Origin: Perognathus longimembris pacificus
Lineage: Eukaryota; Chordata; Mammalia; Rodentia; Heteromyidae
Reading direction: 5' to 3'
Assembly: GCF_023159225.1 (NCBI RefSeq)
Contig: NC_063181.1
Location: 13,351,606-13,415,605 of the forward strand
Length of the DNA stretch: 64,000 bases
Shown: positions 23,831 through 36,034 of the stretch, piece after piece
How the letters are laid out: every line of letters begins with the position of its first letter
How positions within the stretch are numbered: the stretch's first letter is position 1
Program-made: the position numbers and the translations under genes
Notes under the pieces: model-generated
The model's database searches: none
What the model was told of the DNA's origin: nothing
The model's input: only the letters and a program-made list of their open reading frames with translations

Positions 23831-25153
23831 TGTAACTGTATACACTCAGAGAAATATTGAAACATAAACGTGCAATGAGAAAATGTCTCCAGTGGTTGTG
23901 AAGAATGAGAATTCCCACAACGTTCAATCTGAGAATCAGAGAACCTTATAGTTTAATCTTGTCAGAAGAGGGAAGCTCAAGAACTAGGGTAGTCAGGAGA
24001 CCTGAGAACCTTGGGAATGAATTTTATAAATCCAAGTCCTAGGACAGGAGCCTGTCACTGTCTCAGTGTGGCTCAGCTGAGACACAGTGAGATGGGCAAA
24101 AACTCTCCTTACATCACCTTTTGTTCTATTCAGGTAGTCCACCAATTAGGTAAAGGCAGACACAAAGACAAGGACCATCTGTGTTACTGGGTCTGCTAAC
24201 TCAAATGCAAATCTCCAGAAACACTCATACAGAAATAGCTGGAAATCATGTTTATCTGCATATATTGTGGTCTAGTCAAATCTCCATGTAAATTAGCATC
24301 CCAGACAGCAATTTACATTGGGTTGGGGCTTACTTTATTCCAACATGTTCTAATTTCAACTAATTACATATGCAAAGATGCCATTTACTCCAGCTCAAGG
24401 TTGACGACTCTGGGTATATTATGGGTTCTGCCTTTTCTTCCTTGTGACTTTGTTTCCTTGTGGCCATGAGAAGAGTATCTTCCTTTACCACATGCTCCCC
24501 CTGACCTCACCACACAATCAAAAAACGATGGGGTTAAGTAACTACAGACTAACACTTCTAAAACTGTGGTCACTAAGCCTTCTTCCTTTTAGGCTTATTA
24601 GATTGTTATTTTGTCACTGTGAGGGATTAATGACGAACACAACTATTTACTTCTTTATCTTAGTAAATGAGATTCCCCCGGCACCTCCAGCCCTGCTTTC
24701 TATCCTGTGGAAAAGTTTCTGTGTTAGAGATCTACTCTTATTTTTGGAAGGGGTTGTGGGGAGCAGAAATCTCATATCCACTTCACACAGTTCATACTGT
24801 AATCCTGTGGTTGGACACATAACTGAACCCAAACCAATGAGTAAAGTACAATGCCATGGCCTAAGTGACTGTCAAAAATCTCACAGTATCTCAAATCTCA
24901 AATGGGCCAAGCAGGGTTCCTTCTTACCTTTCTTAGAACGTGTGGGAAAGAAAGTCTCTGAGGTCTTATTTCTTTTGCTTATTACTAGTCAGAATGCCTC
25001 GAACTGATGATGAAGTATTTGCAACAACACAAGACAACTTCATTGTAGAATTGAGTAATACGAAGACAAACAGCATAAGTGAGGAATAGAGGAAAACAGG
25101 TCCTCAGAGCTATATTAGCAGTTAAATTAACTGTTCCTCAATATAGGCTACCA

Positions 25154-25155
<2 letters not shown>

Positions 25156-25195
<40 letters not shown>

Positions 25196-25202
25196 GTGTG
25201 TG
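25156..25202 (+). repeat. (GT)n microsatellite
   Basis: About 23 GT units with one CG interruption near 25191. Confidence 0.98.
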
Positions 25203-28200
25203 ATTTGAAATAAAGTAATTTCTTTTTCTCTCTCAACTATATTAGGGTTTTATTTTCGCCTAAAGAATTGCATTAAAAAGAATATTTTCTTAGAGAGTAT
25301 CTTGGTGGTTGTTGACTCTTCAATCATGAGACCAATGGATGCTAAAATTAAAAATAGTCTGGAAAAAATAGTTTCTTTGCATTCCAATTGTTCAAGAGGC
25401 TTCAAAAGATAGAGAATCCCTGTAGCAGATGAACAGATTCTTATCCATGAGCCATGTCATGAATGAAAGTATTGCAGCTGTCAAGGGAGGCTGAGGCTTC
25501 CACGTGGGACTGACAAATGACTTTTCCAGAGAAACAGCATTGAGACATATTGGGATTTGTCAAAACATTTCAGTATAGGCCTTGTTAGTCTTTAGTGTGT
25601 TTCATAGAGTAAATACTGCTGTTATTACCGTATCTGTCAAAGCTCTCCTGATGGAATACACCATGAATGTGCCTTCGTTTTAAAACACACTTGCATTTTA
25701 TAAACTCATTCCTTGTAACACTTTTATGACTCTCCAAATCTGAACTATCTTCACAATTCTCTTCATGAAGGCATTTCCAGTGTCCAGAGATTATGAGACC
25801 TGCTTTTCTGTAATTACTTCATCTCCAGCTCTTTCCTTACCCTCCACATACCAAGGTCTAACACACGCAACAATTACTGTCCCTTTGCCTTTTTGAGCTG
25901 TTTGCTTTCTGATCTCATTCCATACACAATTTTGGTGCCAAGTACATATTCAGTGGTTGTTTAGTGCTGTATTAAAAATATTATAAGTTAATTTTATGCC
26001 TGAGAAATTGAGATACAGTCCATACTAAACTCCAATATAGCAAGTTCTATAAAGGATAGTTGTTTTAACTCCATGGGAGTTCAGATAAGGAGGAAATAAA
26101 GTTTTGTCTATCTAAAAACTATTATAAATCTTAAGTAAGACTTCATAAGTACGTGAATCTTGAGCTAAGGCTTGATTACTTCTCTCACATTTTTTTTTCT
26201 CTTCTGGTCATAGCAAGGGTTCTCATTTCCTAGATGAAAATGAATTGTTCCTTTTCACAAATTTCCCAAATATTCTTCAGAAACATACGCTTCAAGATCA
26301 TTATTAATTTATAATTAGGTACACTGAGGATTGAACTTAAACACAAATAGTTTAAAAAGTAATTGTAGAAGTCAATCAGTTCACATTGCTGAGTTAGACC
26401 AACTGTGTAGACAATTTACCAAGGTTTTTGTCTCATAGATATCTATATAGGGATACAAATGATCCCTGGGAGTTTTACTTTAATATGCAATCACATATTC
26501 ATTAATTTTATAAAAGAGATAACATAGAACTCAATTACATTGCAGCATATGCTTTTATGCTGTAAGCAGGTGTTAATACTTAGACTGGAAGGAAGCTCAG
26601 TCTGTCAAAAAAGGAACTTCCTACAATCAGAAATTAATGTGCTTGTATGACAGCAGTGATTTGTTTATGGCCTTTTCATGCAAGGAAGACATCATTACAG
26701 GCTCCATCAACACCAGCACAACGTTGATAGAACTTTCGGCATAATTAGTTTTTAACATACTGAAATTGATAAACAACTTTCCCAGTGTAATTATGTTCTA
26801 TATATTTGCTCATTATGCATGCTGTGGAAGGAAGAGTGAAAGCTCAAAAATTCTTTAAAGTAACTTTTCTGGTTGTATATATATAAAAAAAAACACATCT
26901 GAGTATTTTCTTTCTCTGCTGTTTGTGTGTATGTTGCACACTTGTGCACATGCAAGCTTTGGAGATCATCTCATATTGTTTAGCACTCTGAAAGAAAAGA
27001 GACAAAGGAGTAAATAAATGAGCTGGACAATCTGCAGCATTCTCTGATATGGCTAGAATTTAAAGGGAAAGACTGAATCAGCATGTTTAAACATGAGGGG
27101 GGTATGACCTAGAACAATCCATTCTAAACATCATGCTCAGGGTCTTCAAAAATCTATGATACTACTTACGAGAACAACCCTTAATCATTTATTCTACACT
27201 TTGATGACATAAAAGCAAAAGATTTCTTGGAGCCATAGAACCTTCTGAAATTAAAACCTCAGATGATCAAACAACTTGATTAAGGGTGATGGAACTGTCA
27301 CATAGAGCAGAGGTGATTATGAAGGACAAAACAAATTTTCACAATTTTATCTGCTCTGTATTGTATCTAGCATCACAGAATTACCATCAGGAGAGATGTG
27401 AAATTAACATACATCATGCTGGAAAAGAAAATGATTTTTTTTTTGTTTCCTCAGATGATGAGCAGGAAAATACAATGGCTTTGGCTGAAGTTGTAATTTT
27501 TTTTAAACAGGGCCTATGAAATTGGTAATTTAATTATGACTTTGAGTATTTTTTCTTCCTTGGCAGCTGCTGAATGCTGTGTAAGCAGGTGATTTTGCTG
27601 TCTGAACTTAAAATCACAACTTTGTAGTTCCAGTGTACAAACTGTATACCTATTTTCTGTGCATCCCTGGACCTAGGACTCGGCTGCTTATTCTGTCTTT
27701 GTGAGGGATATTATTATCCTTTCAATCTCTTGCAGTTTCTCTCTGCACCAAGTATTGGTTTCTAGTGGCATGTATTTTATTTTTTTACACAGATCATTCT
27801 ACTCAGAATGTCCAGCTGTTTGAAGATACATGCTATTGTGATTCTGGGAATGGAAAGATCATGAAAATTCAATATGTTTTCTCTAAGATTTATTTTATCT
27901 GTTAGCATTAAACTTTCACTGACTGGGCACTGACAAGTGTAAACTAGACTACATTGTATTCGTTCTCCTTTAATATGTCATTTTTATTTCCAAAATTCAG
28001 GAAGAAAAGTAGAAGAAATGGGAGACAGAAAAGACTGCCTAGAGCTTGCCAAATCAGGGATAACTACATACATAATGAGGTTTGCCCTTTGCAAGTAATT
28101 AATTACAAATGCTGTATTTTTAACTGTATACCATAAGGACAGCATGTGACCTCTATTATATAAATTAATTTTAATCTGAGATTTTATTGTCATTTTTTCC

Positions 28201-29076
28201 AGAAATGCCAAGAGTTACAACAGAAAGTATCATATTTATAACTTACAGCATATTCTAGGCCATGTTTTAAATGAACAGCTCTTTGAATAGGCCCATCAAA
28301 GTCCAGGGCTAAAATTAATCTGCCTGAGGCACTACATGGGCAGAGGGAGGTTGTATTTGCTGATAAAACATGACAAGGACTTTTCTGACATAAAAGAAAC
28401 TCAGGTTGTAGCCACTCTGGGAAGAAGGTATTGAACTGTTATATCAATTATGTGTTTTCATCTTACAAGATTCTGGACCATGTTCTTCCACAACTGTTTG
28501 TGTAATCACAGTAGAGAATATATTATTACCTAGATAAAACTATTCATGGAGTCAATTCCTATCAGGGATAACTATAAACACATAAAAAACTATTGACCAT
28601 AGTGTTTTACTCTCTGAACATTTTTCAAGGTTACCAAGGGTTCTTGACAACATTAATTTGCACTTTTGTTTATAACAAAATTAAAGTACAAATGAGAATT
28701 TCTCCTTACATAAACACACAGACACACACAGAGCTAGTGCTTGTACAGCTGTTTTTGAATTCAATATTGGATAAATGGGTAGGTGACTTAAACTAGCCAA
28801 GTAAGTTGAAATGTGAATTTGCATACGAGGTCCTAGAATATTTAAAATCTATTAAATGCCAAGTGTATATGATCATTACATAAAAACTTTCCTAATCTCT
28901 TGAACTATCTTATGATTCTGTTCATTTAATATCAACAGGACACAATTTTATTTCCAACATTGGTCTCTCTCAAAAGCCCCAATGAAAAATTAGACCAGAG
29001 GATTCACGTACTCTGATATGGAAACAATAGTTTATTAAAATATCAATTTCAGGGCTAAATTGAGGTATACGAAGAC

Positions 29077-29112
29077 ACTCAGTGCTACTGGAATCAGATA
29101 ACAGCTATACGT
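29077..29112 (+). repeat. 36-bp direct repeat, copy 1
   Basis: Starts ACTCAGTGCTACTGGAATCA and ends CAGCTATACGT. An identical 36-bp copy sits 1.78 kb away at 30860-30895 in the same orientation. The flanks of the two copies are unrelated. Confidence 0.9.
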
Positions 29113-29654
29113 TTTAATTAATAATACAATGACATTAACAGACCATTATTTACACAACTGACTGAACTGATCCTATGAAAGTAAGTTTTTACCCAAACAT
29201 AATATCTGTAAGAATTATTCACGATCATTTTATTTTGTTAGAAGAAAGTGACACCTAAGTTAAGTTTTCCATTGACTAGTGTTCGCCATCAAAGCTATGT
29301 TACAGTATTGGACGTCTTTCATCTTTAATCAGTCTACCTACAAATGGTCAGACTAGTTATATTATGTCTCTTGTTTAGAGGGGAAATGCTGGCTACCCAG
29401 AACACATTAGAAAGGAGAAAAACAAAGGAGAAAAATGTTACATATTTACAGATCATAACAAGTAAAAACTGTATCTGCGTAAATTAGAGAACATCTTAAC
29501 CAACAATGGAATTTTTTCATCTCAGTATTTCTTTATATGAGAAAGTGAGAGTTTTCACATTTTTGACAAATGTGGAGGCTCTTACATGTGTTAAACTTTT
29601 ACACCCATTTGAAGCTCTTTGAAAATGTCAGAGTCTTGCTTAACTCTTGCTCAA

Positions 29655-29858
29655 GCTCTTACTCAAGCTCTTGTTCACATTTTTTCTCACAGATGGTGCT
29701 CTACCACTTGAACCACACCTCTAGTCTGTTTTTTGCTGACTAATTGGGGGTAGAATGTTGTGTTCTTTTCTTCCCTGGCTCGCTTTGAATTGTGATTCTC
29801 AGATCTCAGCTTCCTGACTAACTAGTATTCCAGGCATGAACTATAATTGCTTGGTAGC
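29655..29858 (-). mobile_element. B1-dID SINE relic
   Basis: Degenerate minus-strand copy. TGCTCTACCACTTGAACCAC (about 29698) is the ID half; GTGATTCTCAGATCTCAGCT (about 29792) and TTCCAGGCATGAACTATAAT are the B1 half. Confidence 0.8.
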
Positions 29859-30160
29859 TACTCAGACTTAAATCCTTATTTTATCCTAAATCAGAAGTAC
29901 TCAATTATCATTCAGAAATCTTACAGTTCTTTCTAGTCTAACAAATTCAAACTGATTTATCCTCTGTTGAACTCTAGGACAGATTTATGTGGATTAATTA
30001 TTATTTCTATATTGATGCTGGAATTGGTGGAAACCAAGGGGATAAGAAAATCATGAAAGAAACATGGTCATAAAGCCTAGTAATTTTAGCATTTTACTAA
30101 CCAATGACACTGAATATTGAAAAATACCTACAAATAACCATTCTTTGGAATAGGATGTTT

Positions 30161-30377
30161 TTTTTGTTTTTTGTTTTTTTTTTTGGCCAGTCCTGGGTCT
30201 TGGACTCTGGGCCCGAGCACTGTCCCAGGCTTCTTTTTGCTCAAGGCTAGCACTCTGCCACTTGAGCCACAACGCCACTTCTGGCCATTTTCTGTATATG
30301 TGGTGCTAGGGAATCGAACCCAGGGCCTCATGTAAATGAGGCAGGCACTCTTGCCACTAGGCCATATCCCCAGCCCC
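30161..30377 (-). mobile_element. IDL-type dimeric SINE
   Basis: Full-length minus-strand copy with a T/G-interrupted tail. The target duplication TGGAATAGGATGTTTT is present on both sides (30145-30160 and 30378-30393). Confidence 0.96.
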
Positions 30378-30836
30378 TGGAATAGGATGTTTTAAATAAT
30401 AGATAATCAGTGCTTTGAAAGGTCATCCCTTAAATAAAAATGAATTTTAAGGAGAATATTTATGGGAGAGCAAAAGAAAATTAGTATTGGGTTGTATTGA
30501 CCAGGTATTCTCTGAAGCTGTGCTTTATTTAGCTCCTACATTGATGTCCCTGGTGATATTCAGATGTCATCTTACTTGCATGGAAGGACTAGCAAGTGCC
30601 CTTTCTTGAGCTTGGATGGCATGCATATTTTGTACAGTTTCTCCTTACAATGTTAGTTCCCTTTGAAGCCATCATTGACACAATCACTGATAAAAGCTTT
30701 ATGAAGTCAAGTTTTAATTCATGGGCCATATTAAAGATAGGAGTGAAAAAATAATGTTATTTCATATAACCCTGTGTACTAGAATAAATGTATTCACCTC
30801 AACATTAACTATTAGGTTTTAAATAATGTTGACACG

Positions 30837-30858
30837 AATAAGCTCCCAGGAGCTTATT
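30837..30858. repeat. Perfect 10-bp inverted repeat
   Basis: AATAAGCTCC, a CA spacer, then GGAGCTTATT. It could form a hairpin or cruciform. It lies one base from copy 2 of the 36-bp direct repeat. Confidence 0.9.
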
Positions 30859-30859
30859 T

Positions 30860-30895
30860 ACTCAGTGCTACTGGAATCAGATAACAGCTATACGT
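30860..30895 (+). repeat. 36-bp direct repeat, copy 2
   Basis: Identical over 36 bp to 29077-29112. It begins one base after the palindrome at 30837-30858. No A-tail or target duplication is visible. Confidence 0.9.
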
Positions 30896-31509
30896 ATTTG
30901 TATCTTCATATATATTTCAAATATTCTGGATTTTTGTGTTTTCTTAATTCATCGGAACAGTCAGTTACCAGAGCCATTCATCATAAATAAAAAATAAGAA
31001 AAATAAACATGAGTAGATTCTGTCAAGTTTTAAAATTTCTCTAATTAACTTCAAGCAAAAATTGTACTAATTATGTTCGCACTCATAAGTATACCTGTTA
31101 AGCGAAACAAGCTAATCACTAAGGATAGTTGTGGTGTGGTTTGGTTCTGCTTGTTCATTTTGCATAAAACAAGTCCACAAAAAATCTTACAAAGCCCAGG
31201 TTTTATTTTTACAATTCACCAAATCCATTCTAAATTAGCTGCCAGTAAGCCATAGGGCTGAAGTTTTATGAGTTGTTTACCAAATTTTCATTAATTTTGC
31301 ATAAATAATAAGAAGATACACACAGGATAAAATGCTCATAACAACTTTTTTATTAATTAGATTGTTTAAAGGAATTGTTGGATTTCATTGTGTTATTTGC
31401 TATTCTGTACTTCAGAAAAAACATTTTTTCCTTAGGTAACATAGTTTTTTGATCAAGGTTTAAATGTTTTTTATAAGTTTTTAAAAATATTTTTAAAAAA
31501 TGTTTAAAA

Positions 31510-31592
31510 GAAAGATACTCACTACTTTATGTATATAACTGCAACCCCTCTGTAGATCTCCTTGACAATAAAATTTAATTTTTAAAAAAGGT
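31510..31592 (+). mobile_element. L1 3'-end insertion (about 80 bp)
   Basis: Matches the L1 terminal block (TATGTATATAACTGCAACCC ... GACAATAAAATTT) with an A-rich end. GTTTAAAAG direct repeats flank it at about 31502-31510 and 31591-31599. Extremely 5'-truncated. Confidence 0.75.
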
Positions 31593-31747
31593 TTAAAAGT
31601 TCATTTTAGACTTATTTTCATAAATGGTAATAAGCAGTCTATGAAAACTAATGTGGTAGATATACACAATAAGAGTGCATTCATAAATTTTTAGATGTGT
31701 AACATTCCAGAAATATCTACTGTCTTTAACTTTGAAATTGCTGTGAT

Positions 31748-31814
31748 TCAAAATGTCTGTACTGGGCTGGGAATATGGCCTAGTGGCAAGAGTGCTTGCC
31801 TCAAAATGTCTGTA
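31748..31814 (+). mobile_element. Tailless, 3'-truncated SINE insertion with target duplication
   Basis: The first 37 or so bases of the IDL left monomer (GGGCTGGGAATATGGCCTAG ... AGTGCTTGCC, 31764-31800) lie between two copies of TCAAAATGTCTGTA (31748-31761 and 31801-31814). There is no second monomer and no A tail. The cut falls near the anticodon-loop position of the tRNA-like fold. Confidence 0.88.
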
Positions 31815-32418
31815 GTCTTTGACATGTATTTCTTTCTAAAATATAAACACACTAGTAAAACAAAGCTTAAATAAAATATTTAGTATAAATACAAATCAAT
31901 TTTTAAAAATGCTATGCTAATTAATACTTTTCATCAAAAATACTTTGTAGAGTTTTTTAATTTTTATCAAGGACTCTACTGGGATTAAAACCACCCTATT
32001 ATTTTTATTTAAATTAAGTCTAGGAAACACCATGAATTTCTATAAATGAGGAATGCAGCTGCATCATTTTATGGACTAGAAATAAACATATCTTTATTAA
32101 CACTAGGGTATTATTTTATTTAATATTGAACCTAAAATTCCTTGAATAGACATTGGCTTACTACAGATGTTCAGTATTTAAATTTTTATATTAAATTTGA
32201 ATTTAATTACAATGAGTTAAAATATTCAAAATTATTAAATGATGAATTGGCCTAAATATGTCAAAACGGGATTTTTATACATATGTACAAATATTTATTG
32301 TGTAAAAAATAAAATAATATGAAGCTTATTAGTGTCAGTATTTTCACTTTTGTGTTTGCTGTTGAATTGGATGCTATTATGATGTTTGGCATGGTAAACA
32401 TTTGAAAATTACTTACTA

Positions 32419-32628
32419 TTCTTTTTTTTTTTTTTTGCCAGTCTGGGGCTTGAACTCAGAACCTCAGAGCACTGTCCCTGGCTTCTTTTTGCTTAAGGCT
32501 AGCACTCTACCACTGGAGCCACAGTGCCACTTCTGACCTTTTCTATATATGTGGTGCTGAGGAATCGAACCTAGGGCTTCATGTATACGAGGCACGCACT
32601 CTTGCCACTAGGCCATATTCTCAGTCCC
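32419..32628 (-). mobile_element. IDL-type dimeric SINE
   Basis: Full-length minus-strand copy. The flanks ACTTACTATTCTT and TCTTACAATTCTT form an imperfect target duplication. Confidence 0.93.
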
Positions 32629-33051
32629 TTCTTACAATTCTTATATTTTTATTTTACATTAATTTGGCAACTTCTGTATTGAATTTGCTTTTTAGTCTTT
32701 ATCCAACCAATCCACAGTTCATATTTTATGATTACTCTATACTACTTAAGTAAGTGCTGCTCTCTGACTACTCTTCAAACATGCTGTTAGAATAGAAATT
32801 ATGCTCAGTATTCTATTATATGATCAAAATGGGGTTAAAATATGAAAACATAAAACTAACCAACCACATTTTCACATATTTTGAAATCAGTATTCAAGAT
32901 TACAAGAACTCTAACTTTGAAGTCACATAGAAGAAACATCTCAGAAACTTTCCTAGCTGTATTTGTTTATCAATCCAAGAAATCTTGCTGCTACTTTGTA
33001 TAGGACCCAGAAAAAATCATTAAGGTACAGCTAATTTTGGTTACAAGATTC

Positions 33052-33057
33052 TTTATT
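33052..33057 (-). terminator. SPOCK3: Candidate SPOCK3 polyadenylation signal (distal)
   Basis: AATAAA on the minus strand, about 1.45 kb after the stop codon, with a T-rich stretch about 30 bases downstream (TGATTTTTTCTGGG). Which of the two signals is used is not shown by sequence alone. Confidence 0.5.
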
Positions 33058-34506
33058 TTGTAAATTATACATAAACATTAAAAAATGAAAATGCATTATA
33101 CTTAAACATTATGTAAGGTAAATATTTTTATTTAGTGTGTAAAAATTAAATTGAAATAATTCACTGATTTTTCTTTCACTTAATATTATACCAGGAAACC
33201 AATTAACCCACGATAAGAATGGAAGATAATAATGTAACACTCAACATTTTTTTCCATTTCTATTGTGGACACAAAACCATTGGTTTGATAGTCTTAGAAG
33301 TGATGGTGTCTACACAATTAATTAACATGCTAACCTAAATATAGTAATTAATTTGTTACAGTTAAGTATTAAATGCCACTTTACACAATTATAATTATAA
33401 ACAAGTCCACATGGCAGTTATGTAGCAACAGAAAAAAGAAGGAAACCTATTCCATTTTCCTCATCCAGCAGCAGTACCTTTACTGGCATTAACTTGTTAG
33501 TTAGGTGTGCTTAAATATTGCCTAATATCTTATATTGGTATGCATGCTAACCCTTTCTATTTCTATTTTTGCAAGGCACCATACAATACGTTCTCTAAGT
33601 TTCGGCACTACTAACAAAAATGTAATAAATCTAAGATAAAACATAAATTTTTATCTAAAATAGGAAATAAAATGAAAAATAAATTACAATTTCTTTTCCT
33701 TGGGGCAAATGAAAAAAAAATGGAAATATGGTTGACATGAACCATTCACTTTCTGTATCTGATTTAAATTCTATACCCTAATTGCTGGCCAGAAAGATAG
33801 AGAAAACTAGAAATCATGCTATAGAAGAATACTCAAAGAATCTACATGAGCCTGTGATTCAAATTGAAATAAAAATGAGAAAGAACAGTTGAGGTTATCT
33901 TTTTTTTTTTGAGAACCCACAGACTTCCATACTTAATAGTTTATAAAATATCCTATTGTGTCCAGAAGAACTTCATAATTAAAAGCATTACAATTAAATA
34001 AGGAATCTACAGTGGACATTCTGTCTTACCATATGGTATCTCTCTCACCCTGAATCACACCAAATGCTATATTGAAATTGAAAATAAAATCATGCATTAT
34101 TTTATAAAATCCTTGGGGGTCCATGTCACCATGAAATCATTGCAAATTTAGCTTAGGCTGTTTCTCATAACATAACAAGATACGATACCAAGTTCTCCTT
34201 GTCAATTTTATAGTTGTGGAACATTTACAACGTTCTTTTGAAAAAAATATTTCCACAGGTTTTCATAACTTTCCTTTTTACTGGCTATACTCCATACGTG
34301 CTGTCTTTCTTTCTAAGGCATAAACTGAAAGCAAATGGTGCTTATTTAAACATCAGAGATCTATAATTTTTGCTACAATATTTGTAATAATTATACAAAA
34401 TATATGAGAAGTTTAGAATCATTTTGTTTTGGGGTAAGAAGGTAATTCTCAATAGGCTGTTATTTTGTAAATATTAGAAATGTAGGCTATATTGACCTCA
34501 GCTCAA
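33058..34506 (-). other. SPOCK3: SPOCK3 3'UTR (inferred)
   Basis: Sequence between the stop codon and the AATAAA signals. It contains no recognisable SINE or L1, and no earlier AATAAA was found on the minus strand. The length, about 1.4 kb, is typical for this gene as I recall it. The extent is inferred. Confidence 0.55.
33127..33132 (-). terminator. SPOCK3: Candidate SPOCK3 polyadenylation signal (proximal)
   Basis: First AATAAA met on the minus strand after the stop codon (about 1.37 kb downstream). Confidence 0.45.
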
Positions 34507-34676
34507 TCAAATGTACCCATCATGGTCATCACCTTCTTCATCATCATCCCCTTCATCTTCGTCGTCATCTTCAATTTCCTCTTTAGCATTCATCATATCA
34601 TCTTCATCATCTTCATCATCAGTCCATTCATGGAAGTCTCCACTCCCAAAATCTCCAGAGATCTCAAAATCTATAG
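34507..34676 (-). CDS. SPOCK3: SPOCK3 last coding exon: acidic C-terminal tail
   Basis: The acceptor TTTTTAG precedes CTATAGATTTTGAG. The first two bases complete an Ala codon begun in the previous exon, followed by 55 residues and TGA at 34507-34509. The peptide opens IDFEISGDFGSGDFHEWTDD, and long Asp/Glu runs follow to the end HDGYI. The two Ser-Gly pairs in an acidic setting (ISGD, GSGD) fit the glycosaminoglycan attachment sites expected of a testican proteoglycan. The tail is encoded by GAT/GAA/GAC runs, so it is close to a trinucleotide repeat. Compared with the human protein as I remember it, the middle reads MMNAKEEIE rather than a fully acidic stretch, a small lineage difference. 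The exon is intact, with no frameshift. Confidence 0.96.
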
Positions 34677-34924
34677 CTAAAAATTAAAAAAAAAACCCAC
34701 AAATATACTTTGTTTGAGAAGTAGGTTGACATCAAATTTAATCCGTACTGTTCAGAAAAAATCCACTTTATGTGAAGCCATCACATGTTAAAACTCTATC
34801 AAGTTGTTAAGACAGAAGCACGCCTGCAATGTGAGAATTTCCATCCAGTAACATAGATCTCAGCCCAGGATTATAGAAGTTCATTAGAATAAGAATTGAA
34901 AAATATATTTTAAATTTCTTTGAC

Positions 34925-35515
34925 AAGTTGGGCAGGCAGAATACTTATCTCCCCAAATATTTGCATCTTAAACCTGTGGAGACTATAAAAAGGGTAACCT
35001 TTTATTGAAAGGAATGTTGCAAATGTGGTTAGGCTAAGGAGGACGTGGATGAGGAAGTTACAATCTATTATCCCTATGGCTGGAATTGTTACTAGTTTTT
35101 TTTTTAAAGTGAGCGGTGACATTGTATAAAAATAAATGCACTGTTTATCTGACCTAGCATAACTGTAACCCCTCTCTATACCCACCTTTACAATAGCAAT
35201 AAAAATGCATTAAAAAAACAACAACAAAAAAACCTTCCCAGATAGAGTCAGAGGGAGACAAAGAGGAATGGTCTTCAGAACCAGGGACAGAGAGATAGAA
35301 TGCTGTTGGTGTGCACCAGGCAAGGAAATGAAGTAGTTTTTACTGGGTACGAAAGGCCAGAAAATCAATTTCTGCGATGTCACATAGAGTGTTCATGCTG
35401 CTGAAAGCATGATGTTTACTTTAGTGTTGGAATCTTGACACTCAGAACTGCAAAATGCTACATTTGCGTGGACTAAGCTTCTTCTAATATAGTGGGATAT
35501 GTTACCATAGCAGAG
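34925..35515 (+). mobile_element. MLT1-type MaLR LTR relic
   Basis: Old mammalian LTR, antisense to SPOCK3. Recognisable parts are CCCCAAATATTTGCATCTTA ... ACCTGTGGAGACTATAAAAA, GTTGCAAATGTGGTTAGGCT (34935-35045), and later GTCAGAGGGAGACAAAGAGG, TTGACACTCAGAACTGCAAA and the end ATGTTACCATAGCAGAGG. A short L1 3' tail interrupts it at about 35100-35222. Confidence 0.7.
35100..35222 (+). mobile_element. L1 3'-end insertion inside the MLT1 LTR
   Basis: CATAACTGTAACCCCTCTCT ... CCTTTACAATAGCAATAAAAA matches the L1 terminal block seen at 5131-5215 and 31510, followed by an A-rich tail. The 5' boundary is uncertain. Confidence 0.65.
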
Positions 35516-36034
35516 GGGAAAAAACCCAATACCCTTAATCAATTAAAAAACCATTATAAATGCAGCTGTTAATACTTCTGGAGGAAAGAATGCATTATAT
35601 CTCAGCACGTGTTTACATTCTATTCTTTCGATGTAATTGCATTTTTATTTAAAAAAATTTTCCTAATATTTACTTCTTTGTTTCTTTGGTAGTTGAATGT
35701 AACAAATTAAGTACATGATTTCATAATGCAGTTCTATATAAAGAAATGTACTTTTCAAATTCCACTTTCATGTATTTTTCTATTTCTACAGAAATCCAAT
35801 TCCAACATAATTTCTCAGTAAATTTATTGAATTAATGTCTATATCATTTTAAAGTGCAACCAACAATATTAGAACTATCTCTGGCATCACAGATATGATT
35901 ATTAATGGCACAGCCATTTTAAGATACATATTACAGAGACATGTTGCAATATTTTAAAATTATATATGGAAGTTATTGTGTGCTGTTAAACTTATTACAC
36001 ATACAAAATCAAAGCTGACATTAGCAATATTATG

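Larger units (their letters stand above)
23831..29654. other. Intergenic, no gene recognised
   Basis: Long stretch almost free of recognisable young repeats. It holds a (GT)n tract (25156-25202) and one copy of a 36-bp direct repeat (29077-29112). The longest open frame, 24444-25007 (187 codons, plus), has no recognisable domain and I do not call it a gene. The low SINE density is notable next to the rest of the window. Confidence 0.5.
30378..33051. other. Intergenic region just downstream of SPOCK3
   Basis: AT-rich DNA with a perfect palindrome and repeat (30837-30895), an L1 3' tail (31510-31592), a tailless SINE insertion (31748-31814) and a full IDL SINE (32419-32628), all listed separately. 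No exon was recognised. Confidence 0.55.

Noticed and set aside
24444..25007. 187-codon plus-strand open frame as a gene
   Set aside because: No recognisable domain, no splice or promoter context, and an open frame of this size can arise by chance in 64 kb over six frames.
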